Below are positions 1 to 6,432 of a stretch of 22,849 nt of DNA, piece after piece. The position numbers and the translations under genes are program-made. This DNA is from CAKSHC01 sp045631845 (GTDB lineage: Bacteria > Bacillota > Clostridia > Oscillospirales > UMGS1783), in NCBI GenBank assembly GCA_045631845.1, contig JAZQVM010000022.1:1-22849 (forward strand), in the 5' to 3' direction. Within the stretch, counting starts at the first letter, position 1. The number at the start of each line of letters is the position of its first letter. The notes below the pieces were generated by a model. It saw nothing but the letters and a program-made list of their open reading frames with translations. It was not told the origin of the DNA and made no database searches.

Positions 1-1
1 C

Positions 2-865
2 TTTGCCGATGTCGAGGCGCTGAAAGACTTTGTGTTTGACGATTTCTGCGGCGCTAACTTCTCTAAATATCTCATTAAAGAAACGGGCAAGGAGGGCAAG
101 GTGCTTGTCTTCTTAAAGCCCTGCGATACCTATTCCTTTAACCAACTGCTCACCGAGCATCGGTTTGATCGGGAAAAGGTCTACGCCGTGGGTATTCCCT
201 GCGACGGCATGATCGACATGGCCAAGGTCAAAGAGTTGGCCGGCGACGGCATCCTGTCGGTCAAGAGCGAAGCCGATGTAACGGTAGAAACGCTGTATGA
301 CGGCACCAAGACCATGGCCAAGGCTGACGTGCTGGCCGAGCGTTGCATCAACTGCAAGAGCAAAAAACATGTGGCCTATGACGAACTGCTGGGCGAGGAC
401 GGTGACGTTCTCGACTCCAAGCGTTTCGATCAAGTAGCACAGCTGGAAGCTATGACCCCCGAAGAGCGTTACGCTTTCTGGCAGAACGAACTGTCCAAGT
501 GCATCCGTTGCAACGCCTGCCGCGACGTTTGCCCTGCCTGCACCTGTGAAAAGTGCGTCTTCGGCAACCCCAATTCGGGCGTAGAGAACAAAGCACCGGC
601 CGACAGTTTTGAGGAAAAGATGTTCCATATCATCCGTGCTTTCCATGTGGCCGGTCGTTGTACCGACTGCGGCGAGTGCTCGAGAGTCTGTCCGCAGAAC
701 ATTCCTCTGCATTTGCTCAACCGCAAGTTTATTAAAGATATCAATACCTTCTACGGCGAATATCAGGCCGGCGAAGAGGTCGGCAGCCGTGCGCCGCTTG
801 TCAACTATACGCTGGACGATGTCGAGCCGAACGATGCGGTAGGAAGGGGTGGCCAAGATGCGTAA
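2..865 (+). CDS. Partial 4Fe-4S dicluster protein, FrhB/FlxC-like electron-transfer subunit (5' end missing)
   Basis: The reading frame is open to the left edge, so the true start lies outside the window; the GTG at 32 is only an internal codon. The visible 287 residues have an N-terminal part with KPCD and VGIPCD motifs, similar to the N-terminal domain of F420-hydrogenase beta-type (FrhB/FdhB) proteins. A middle stretch has CxxC (ERCINC). The C-terminal half carries two ferredoxin-type motifs, CIRCNACRDVCP followed by CTCEKC, and CTDCGECSRVCP, enough for two [4Fe-4S] clusters. No membrane segment is visible. The stop overlaps the start of the next gene, so the two are probably translationally coupled. 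I infer a soluble electron-transfer subunit that works with the next four products. The cluster-binding role is clear, the family name less so; genes further upstream (for example HdrA- or MvhD-like) cannot be seen. Confidence 0.8.
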   Translation, partial: FADVEALKDFVFDDFCGANFSKYLIKETGKEGKVLVFLKPCDTYSFNQLLTEHRFDREKVYAVGIPCDGMIDMAKVKELAGDGILSVKSEADVTVETLYDGTKTMAKADVLAERCINCKSKKHVAYDELLGEDGDVLDSKRFDQVAQLEAMTPEERYAFWQNELSKCIRCNACRDVCPACTCEKCVFGNPNSGVENKAPADSFEEKMFHIIRAFHVAGRCTDCGECSRVCPQNIPLHLLNRKFIKDINTFYGEYQAGEEVGSRAPLVNYTLDDVEPNDAVGRGGQDA

Positions 866-1880
866 ATGTGCCAAAGCCGATTTAAGCCAAGTGCTGGCCG
901 CCGTGGCCGCCGCACAGACCCTCTATCTGCCGGTGGATACCGATAACGGCGCCGAGTACAAGGCGTGGAGTGAAGGGGTGACCTATAGCGAAGCGCTCAA
1001 CACCAACCGTTCCCCCAAAGATTTCTTCTTCCCTCAGGCGCAGGACTTGGTTAAGTTCAAGACCGAGGGGAAAACCATTGAGATTATTGACATCCGCAAA
1101 GCCAGCGAGGATTTTGTTCTGTTCGGCGTGCGCGGTTGTGATGTCAAGAGCATTGAGGTGCTCGACCGTGTCTTCTTAAACGAGCCGGTGGACAGTTATT
1201 ATGCCGAGCGCCGTGCCCATGCAACCGTCGTGTCGATGGCCTGCACCCGTCCGGTGGAAACCTGCTTCTGCGGTACTTTCGGCATTGATGCCGCCGCCCC
1301 CGAGGGCGATGTCGTCTGCCACATGACCGAGGATGCCGTCTACTTCGATGCCAAGACCGAGAAGGGCGAAGCCTTTATGAAACTCATCGAGGGCTTGACC
1401 GAGGATTGCGACAGCAAGGTGGTTGAAGAACAGCAGGCCAAGACCCGTGAGATTCTTAAGAAACTCCCGTTGGCCGGCTTGACCACCGAAGGATTTGACC
1501 CCGAAAAGACGATGGAGTTGTTTGACCGTCCCGAATGGGCGACTCTGTCGGAGGCTTGCCTCGGTTGCGGTACTTGTACCTTTGTCTGCCCGACCTGCCA
1601 GTGCTACGATATTAAGGATTTCAATAACGGGCGTGAGATTACCCGCTTCCGTTGCTGGGATTCCTGTATGTATTCCGATTTCACCATGATGTCGGCGGGT
1701 CAGCCTCGGCTTACCCAAAAGGAGCGGTTCCGTCAGCGCTTTATGCACAAGTTGGTCTACTATCCGGCCAACAACGACGGCATGTGCTCCTGCGTGGGTT
1801 GCGGTCGTTGCCTGGCCAAGTGCCCGATTTCGATGAATATTGCTAAAGTCATGAAAACGATAGGAGGGAAACAGGCATGA
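858..1880 (+). CDS. AsrA/HydB-like 4Fe-4S dicluster electron-transfer protein
   Basis: A 340-residue soluble protein resembling the iron-sulfur subunit of anaerobic sulfite reductase (AsrA) and the sulfhydrogenase beta subunit (HydB). The N-terminal domain contains FGVRGCD (near 90-95) and CTRPVETCFC (129-138). The C-terminal half has CLGCGTCTFVCP (234-245) followed by TCQC, and CVGCGRCLAKCP (312-323), binding two [4Fe-4S] clusters. I chose ATG 858 because the AGGAAGGGG stretch at 841-849 is then a suitably spaced ribosome binding site; a GTG at 849 is an alternative. The start overlaps the previous stop by 8 nt, and its own TGA overlaps the next ATG (ATGA). AsrA-type proteins pass electrons between an AsrB-type NAD(P)H reductase and a catalytic subunit. 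The following gene is AsrB-like, but no sirohaem AsrC subunit follows, so sulfite is unlikely to be the acceptor. Confidence 0.85.
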   Translation: MRKCAKADLSQVLAAVAAAQTLYLPVDTDNGAEYKAWSEGVTYSEALNTNRSPKDFFFPQAQDLVKFKTEGKTIEIIDIRKASEDFVLFGVRGCDVKSIEVLDRVFLNEPVDSYYAERRAHATVVSMACTRPVETCFCGTFGIDAAAPEGDVVCHMTEDAVYFDAKTEKGEAFMKLIEGLTEDCDSKVVEEQQAKTREILKKLPLAGLTTEGFDPEKTMELFDRPEWATLSEACLGCGTCTFVCPTCQCYDIKDFNNGREITRFRCWDSCMYSDFTMMSAGQPRLTQKERFRQRFMHKLVYYPANNDGMCSCVGCGRCLAKCPISMNIAKVMKTIGGKQA

Positions 1881-2710
1881 ATAACCGTCCCGAAACCTTG
1901 ATTCCGGTACTGGGTGTGATCACCGATATTCGGATTGACACGCCCGATGTCAAGACCTTCCGTGTCGTGACCCCCGATGGGGTAAAGCCTTTTATCCATA
2001 AGCCCGGTCAGTGCGCCATGCTTTCCATTCCGGGTGTGGGCGAGGCGATGTTCTCCATCACCTCCTCTCCGACCAATGAGGAGTTTATGGAATTTTCCAT
2101 TAAGAAATGCGGTTGTTTGACCGATTGGCTGCATCAGGCCGAGGTCGGCCAGCAGATCACCGTGCGCGGCCCTTACGGCAACGCCTTCCCTGTGGATGAC
2201 GAGTTTGCGGGCAAGGATCTGCTCTTTATCGCCGGCGGTATCGGCTTGGCGCCGCTTCGTTCGGTGATTAACTATGTGCGGCATTACCGTGACCGCTACG
2301 GCAAGATTGACATTGTCTACGGTTCCCGTTCCAAGGCCGATCTGGTCGATTATCAGGAGATACTCGACGAGTGGATGACCGATGACGGCGTGGATGTTCA
2401 CCTGACCATCGACCGTGAGGAAGAGGGCTGGGACGGCCATGTCGGCTTCGTGCCTAACTACGTGAAGGAACTGGCCTTCGATACCAATAAGGTGGCCATC
2501 ATCTGCGGTCCGCCTATCATGATTAAGTTTTCGCTGGAGGGGCTGGCTTCTCTGGGCTTTACCAAGGAGCAGGTCTATACCACGCTGGAAATGCGCATGA
2601 AGTGCGGCATCGGTAAATGCGGCCGCTGTAACGTGGCTAATAAATACATCTGCAAGGACGGTCCTGTCTTCCGCTTTGATGAGCTGGATGAACTGCCCGA
2701 CGAGTATTAA
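1877..2710 (+). CDS. AsrB/HydG-like FAD/NAD(P)H oxidoreductase subunit with [2Fe-2S] tail
   Basis: A 277-residue protein of the ferredoxin-NADP reductase superfamily, like AsrB, HydG of sulfhydrogenase, FlxA and the PyrK electron-transfer subunit of dihydroorotate dehydrogenase. An FAD-binding barrel spans about 10-105, with the flavin motif MFSITSS (58-64) and RGPYG (97-101). A Rossmann NAD(P) domain follows, with FIAGGIGLAP (117-126) and a CGPP motif (210-213). The C-terminus carries C243, C248, C251 and C259 in the CxxxxCxxCx7C spacing of the PyrK-type [2Fe-2S] site. The likely role is to take hydride from NADH or NADPH and feed single electrons to the neighbouring iron-sulfur subunits. 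ATG 1877 overlaps the upstream stop and has an AGGAGGG site at 1863-1869. Nucleotide preference cannot be read from the sequence with confidence. Confidence 0.88.
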   Translation: MNNRPETLIPVLGVITDIRIDTPDVKTFRVVTPDGVKPFIHKPGQCAMLSIPGVGEAMFSITSSPTNEEFMEFSIKKCGCLTDWLHQAEVGQQITVRGPYGNAFPVDDEFAGKDLLFIAGGIGLAPLRSVINYVRHYRDRYGKIDIVYGSRSKADLVDYQEILDEWMTDDGVDVHLTIDREEEGWDGHVGFVPNYVKELAFDTNKVAIICGPPIMIKFSLEGLASLGFTKEQVYTTLEMRMKCGIGKCGRCNVANKYICKDGPVFRFDELDELPDEY

Positions 2711-2723
2711 GGAGAAAACCGCT

Positions 2724-3398
2724 ATGGAAAATATGGTAAATGTATATCTGTTCGGGAAAAAGTATGAAGTTCCCGAAAACCTCACCATCATGAATGCGAT
2801 GGAATATGCGGGTTATCAGCTGGTGCGTGGTTGCGGTTGCCGTAACGGCTTCTGCGGCGCTTGCGCTACCATCTACCGCATCAAGGGCGACCGCGATCTG
2901 AAAGTCTGCCTGGCTTGCCAGACCAAGGTGGAGAACGATATGTATGTGGCAACTCTGCCCTTCTTCCCGCTGGTTAAGCAGGTTTATGACATGAACAATG
3001 TTAAGCCCACCGAGCAGGTGATGATGCAGCTTTACCCCGAAATTTACGCCTGCGTTGGTTGCAACGCCTGCACCAAGTCCTGTACGCAGGATCTGAACGT
3101 TATGCAGTACATCGCTTACGCTCAGCGTGGCGAGTATGAGAAGTGCGCCGAGGAGTCTTTTGACTGCGTCATGTGCGGCGTTTGCTCCTCCCGTTGCCCT
3201 GCCGGCATCTCCCATCCTCAGGTGGCCATGCTGGCCCGCCGCTTAAACGGCAAGTATCTGGCGCCTACCTGTGATCACCTGAACAACCGTGTGCAGGAGA
3301 TCCACGACGGTACCTTTAATGACCTGATCGAAGCGCTCATGCAAAAGCCGGTTGAGGAGCTCAAGGAGCTTTACAACAACCGTGAGATTGAGAAATAA
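2724..3398 (+). CDS. SdhB/FrdB-like iron-sulfur subunit of a fumarate-reductase-type complex
   Basis: A 224-residue protein with an N-terminal plant-ferredoxin-like domain carrying C39, C44, C47 (CRNGFCGAC) and a further Cys at 62 or 65. This is the same CxxxxCxxC layout as the [2Fe-2S] site of SdhB/FrdB. A second domain holds two complete CxxCxxCxxxC motifs, at 110-120 (CVGCNACTKSC) and 148-158 (CVMCGVCSSRC). Classical SdhB has one [4Fe-4S] and one [3Fe-4S] centre; here both sites have four cysteines, so two [4Fe-4S] clusters are possible. No membrane-anchor gene (SdhC/D or FrdC/D) is adjacent. The start ATG 2724 has a GGAG site at 2711-2714; a longer frame beginning at 2676 overlaps the previous gene and is less likely. 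It lies 14 nt upstream of the flavoprotein gene and probably feeds electrons to that subunit. Confidence 0.87.
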   Translation: MENMVNVYLFGKKYEVPENLTIMNAMEYAGYQLVRGCGCRNGFCGACATIYRIKGDRDLKVCLACQTKVENDMYVATLPFFPLVKQVYDMNNVKPTEQVMMQLYPEIYACVGCNACTKSCTQDLNVMQYIAYAQRGEYEKCAEESFDCVMCGVCSSRCPAGISHPQVAMLARRLNGKYLAPTCDHLNNRVQEIHDGTFNDLIEALMQKPVEELKELYNNREIEK

Positions 3399-3412
3399 GG
3401 AGGGGTTTTAGA

Positions 3413-5038
3413 ATGTATCCGGAAAGATTGAAAGAATCCTTGGCCGCCGTTGAGGCTGCCAGAGAAGCGAATATTGCGCTCGAACCCCGTCGCATGACGG
3501 CACAGGAGAAGGAAGACCTGCTGGCCGCCTATCATCCCGACTACCGTCAGGATCAGTTTGAGGTACTGACCATCGGCCCGAACAAGGGTGAGAAGGTTCC
3601 CAAGGAGTTGGCCGCCTCCCTGCAGGCCGCCAGCCGAATCACTTCCGATTCGGTTGACCTGTCTAAGGTGGATTATGATGTTGACGTGCTGGTCATCGGC
3701 GGTGGCGGTGCCGGTTCTTCGGCCGCTATTGAGGCTCATGCCGCCGGCGCTGATGTTATGATTGTCACCAAGTTGCGTATCGGTGATGCCAACACCATGA
3801 TGGCCGAAGGCGGTATTCAGGCTGCTGATAAGCCCAACGATTCTCCCGCCATCCACTTTGTAGACGCCTTCGGCGGCGGACATTATGCCGCCAAGCGTGA
3901 TCTGCTGGCCAAACTGGTTTGCGACGCTCCCGAAGCCATCCAGTGGCTGGGTGAACTGGGTGTGGAATTTGATAAGGATGCCGAGGGCAACATGATCACC
4001 ACTCACGGCGGCGGTACGTCCAGAAAGCGTATGCATGCGGCTCGTGACTATTCGGGCGCTGAGATTATGCGTACGTTGCGTGATGAAGTGCTGGGCCGTG
4101 GTATTCCCGTGGTTGATTTCACTGCCGCTATCGAGTTGATTTTGGATGATCAGGGCAACGCCGCCGGCGCTGTGCTGATGAATATGGAAACCAAGGAGCT
4201 GATGGTGGCTCGTGCCAAGACGGTGGTTATTGCTACCGGTGGTGCGGGACGTATGCACTATCAGGGCTTCCCGACTTCCAACCACTACGGCGCTACGGCT
4301 GACGGTCTGGTGATGGGTTACCGTGCAGGGGCAAGATTGCTCTATGCCGATACGCTTCAGTACCATCCGACCGGTGCCGCTTATCCCGAACAGATCTTCG
4401 GTGCGCTGGTTACTGAGAAGGTGCGTTCTCTGGGCGCTAAATTGATCAATGTTAAGGGTGAAGCCTTCATGCATCCGCTGGAGACCCGTGACGTGTCGGC
4501 CGCTTCGATTATTCGTGAGTGTTCCGACCGTGGCAACGGTGTGGATACCGGTTCGGGTCAGGCCGTGTGGTTGGATACCCCGATGATTGAGAAGATCGGC
4601 GGCGAGGGTACGATTCTGCGCCGTATCCCTGCCATGCACCGTATGTTTGCCAAGTACGGCATTGATATCCGCAAAGAGCCCATTTTGATTTATCCGACTC
4701 TGCACTATCAGAACGGCGGCCTGGATATCACGGTTGACGGGCAGACCACCAATATTAAAAATCTCTTTGTTGCCGGTGAGGCGGTTGGCGGTATCCATGG
4801 CCGTAACCGTTTGATGGGCAACTCGTTGCTGGATATTATCGTCTTTGGCCGCAGTGCCGGTAAGAATGCCGCTGCCGCCGCCAAGGATGCTACCGTTGGT
4901 GCGCTGACTCTCAAGCACGTTGACGAGTTTGAGGCACAGCGCTCGGCCGCAGGCATCAAAGGCGAGGAAGTTTCTCCGAAATTGCTTCCCACCTATACCC
5001 ACGGCAACCCCAACTTTGAGGGTAAAAAGGTATTTTAA
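3413..5038 (+). CDS. Fumarate reductase/succinate dehydrogenase-type flavoprotein subunit (probable noncovalent FAD)
   Basis: A 541-residue soluble FAD_binding_2-family protein. The dinucleotide motif VIGGGGAGSS lies at 94-103, after an unusual leader of about 85 residues. Dicarboxylate-site signatures are present: QYHPTG (316-321), T334-E335 and R338, TRD with R359, LHYQNGG with H431, and HGRNRL at 462-467. These match the substrate-binding and proton-relay residues of FrdA/SdhA. The position of the His that attaches FAD in FrdA (SHTVAAEGG) is Asn127 here (ANTMMAEGG), so FAD is probably noncovalent, which in this family favours fumarate reduction over succinate oxidation. Only about 75 residues follow the HGRNRL motif, so the SdhA C-terminal helical domain is missing. 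There is no Tat/Sec signal and no FMN_bind domain, so it should be cytoplasmic. Other unsaturated-acid reductase activities, or an aspartate-oxidase-like role, cannot be excluded. Confidence 0.88.
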   Translation: MYPERLKESLAAVEAAREANIALEPRRMTAQEKEDLLAAYHPDYRQDQFEVLTIGPNKGEKVPKELAASLQAASRITSDSVDLSKVDYDVDVLVIGGGGAGSSAAIEAHAAGADVMIVTKLRIGDANTMMAEGGIQAADKPNDSPAIHFVDAFGGGHYAAKRDLLAKLVCDAPEAIQWLGELGVEFDKDAEGNMITTHGGGTSRKRMHAARDYSGAEIMRTLRDEVLGRGIPVVDFTAAIELILDDQGNAAGAVLMNMETKELMVARAKTVVIATGGAGRMHYQGFPTSNHYGATADGLVMGYRAGARLLYADTLQYHPTGAAYPEQIFGALVTEKVRSLGAKLINVKGEAFMHPLETRDVSAASIIRECSDRGNGVDTGSGQAVWLDTPMIEKIGGEGTILRRIPAMHRMFAKYGIDIRKEPILIYPTLHYQNGGLDITVDGQTTNIKNLFVAGEAVGGIHGRNRLMGNSLLDIIVFGRSAGKNAAAAAKDATVGALTLKHVDEFEAQRSAAGIKGEEVSPKLLPTYTHGNPNFEGKKVF

Positions 5039-5058
5039 TTTTTGGAGGAATATAGAAA

Positions 5059-6357
5059 ATGGATATTTTCGGTAATGGAATGATCTCCGTTTCGGGAGTG
5101 GCATTCCTGGTGTTCTGCGTACTGGCCATTGCCGCTGTCGGCTATGCGCTGGGTCGCATCACCGTCAAGGGCGTAAGCCTTGGTGATTCGGGTGTGTTCA
5201 TTGTGGCGCTGATTTTCGGTTGCTTCCTGTATGGAGCGCTGGAATCGGCTCTGGCCATTAAGGTTGACGGCGTGGTCGTTGGCAGTATGGTGGAAAATGC
5301 ACTCAAACTCATCGAAAACCTCGGTCTGATCCTGTTTGTTACCTCGGTTGGCTTTATTGCCGGCCCCAAATTCTTCGGCAACCTGAAGAAGAACTTCAAG
5401 TCTTATGTTCTGCTCGGTCTGGTCATCATTGTGGCCGGTGCTGTGGCCGCCATCTCCTGCATCTATGCGGGTCGTGCCATCGGTACCGAGTCCATTCAGG
5501 GCGGCGACGAGGGTCTGACGGCTATGGTCGTCGGTCTGCTCTCCGGTTCGCTGACCTCGACTCCTGCCTTCTCGGCCGCTAAGGCTACCGTTAATCCCGA
5601 GCTGGAAAGTCTGGTTACGGTTGGTCACGGTATCGCTTACATCTTCGGCGTGCTGGGCGTAGTTCTGTTTGTTCAGCTCATCCCCAAGATGTGTAAGGCG
5701 AATATGGACGAAGAGCGTGCCAAGCTGGTTTCGGTTGAAAACGGCGGCAAGGTTCGCAAGGCCATCGATAAGATCATCCACATGGATGAGTTCGGCATTA
5801 TGCCCTTTGCGCTGGCCGCGGTTCTCGGAGTGCTGGTTGGCTCGGTCAAGATTCCTCTGTCGGGCGAAGGCTGGGCGGCTCTGTTTGCCGGTGAGAAGAT
5901 CGTCGGCACTACCTTTAGTTTGACCTCGACGGGCGGTTGCCTGCTCATGTCGCTGATCTTTGGTCATTTCGGCCGTGTCGGCCGTGTCAGCATCATGCCC
6001 AAGGATTCGGTGCTTAAGGTGTTCCGTGAGTTCGGTCTGGTGCTGTTCCTGATCGGTGCCGGTGTGGCCGGCGGTGCCGACTTTGTGGCCACCTTCCAGC
6101 CCATCTACTTCGTGTATGGCGTATGGATGACCATTCTGCCCATGATTATCGGCTATTTCTTTGCCCGCTACGTGCTCAAACTCAGCCTGCTCAACAATCT
6201 GGGTTCGATCACCGGCGGTATGACCTCTACCCCTGCACTGGGTACGCTGATTAACGTAGCCGGTACCGAGGATGTAGCAGGTGCTTACGCCGCCACCTAT
6301 CCCATCGCATTGATTGCGGTCGTGCTGGTATCCCAGTTCTTAATTCTGTTGTTCTAA
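5059..6357 (+). CDS. AAE-family (AspT/YidE/YbjL) permease lacking the RCK_C insert
   Basis: A 432-residue integral membrane protein made of two homologous halves. The first has GYALGRITVKG (28-38), LGLILFVTSVGFIAGP (88-103) and GLLSGSLTSTPAFSAA (159-174). The second has the matching FGLVLFLIGAGVAGG (325-339) and ITGGMTSTPALG (384-395). These are hallmarks of the aspartate:alanine exchanger family, which includes AspT and the succinate exporter SucE1 of Corynebacterium. AspT (about 540 residues) has two TrkA_C/RCK_C domains between the halves; here the central cytoplasmic stretch is only about 40 residues (208-248), so the regulatory insert is missing. An SD at 5043-5047 and a 20-nt gap place it in the operon of the fumarate-reductase-like genes. 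I infer transport of the substrate or product, for example succinate out or aspartate in; the substrate is not proven. Confidence 0.85.
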   Translation: MDIFGNGMISVSGVAFLVFCVLAIAAVGYALGRITVKGVSLGDSGVFIVALIFGCFLYGALESALAIKVDGVVVGSMVENALKLIENLGLILFVTSVGFIAGPKFFGNLKKNFKSYVLLGLVIIVAGAVAAISCIYAGRAIGTESIQGGDEGLTAMVVGLLSGSLTSTPAFSAAKATVNPELESLVTVGHGIAYIFGVLGVVLFVQLIPKMCKANMDEERAKLVSVENGGKVRKAIDKIIHMDEFGIMPFALAAVLGVLVGSVKIPLSGEGWAALFAGEKIVGTTFSLTSTGGCLLMSLIFGHFGRVGRVSIMPKDSVLKVFREFGLVLFLIGAGVAGGADFVATFQPIYFVYGVWMTILPMIIGYFFARYVLKLSLLNNLGSITGGMTSTPALGTLINVAGTEDVAGAYAATYPIALIAVVLVSQFLILLF

Positions 6358-6361
6358 CGAT

Positions 6362-6392
6362 AAAAGGAGCAAGTAATACTTGCTCCTTTTTT
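6362..6392 (+). terminator. Intrinsic terminator of the redox/permease operon
   Basis: A perfect inverted repeat, AAAAGGAGCAAGT and ACTTGCTCCTTTT around a three-base centre, runs directly into a T-run. It begins a few bases after the permease stop codon. The motif resembles the terminator after metA (13620-13647). Confidence 0.93.
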
Positions 6393-6408
6393 AGTTTTAT
6401 GGTATGAT
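6380..6408 (+). promoter_or_regulatory. Possible promoter of the DUF4153-DUF1292 operon
   Basis: TATGAT (6403-6408) lies 17 nt after TTGCTC (6380-6385), about 25 nt upstream of the gene start. The -35 is poor and lies within the terminator stem of the preceding operon, so the call rests mainly on the -10 and the position. Confidence 0.5.
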
Positions 6409-6432
6409 AGAAACAAAAGAAAGGGGTAGCCG

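Noticed and set aside
858..2710. Anaerobic sulfite reductase operon asrABC
   Set aside because: The AsrA- and AsrB-like proteins are followed by SdhB- and FrdA-like subunits, not by a sirohaem AsrC, so sulfite reduction is not supported.
3371..5104. A 577-codon - strand frame opposite the flavoprotein gene
   Set aside because: The + strand product has clear family motifs and SD; the antisense frame is low in information and spans gene boundaries.
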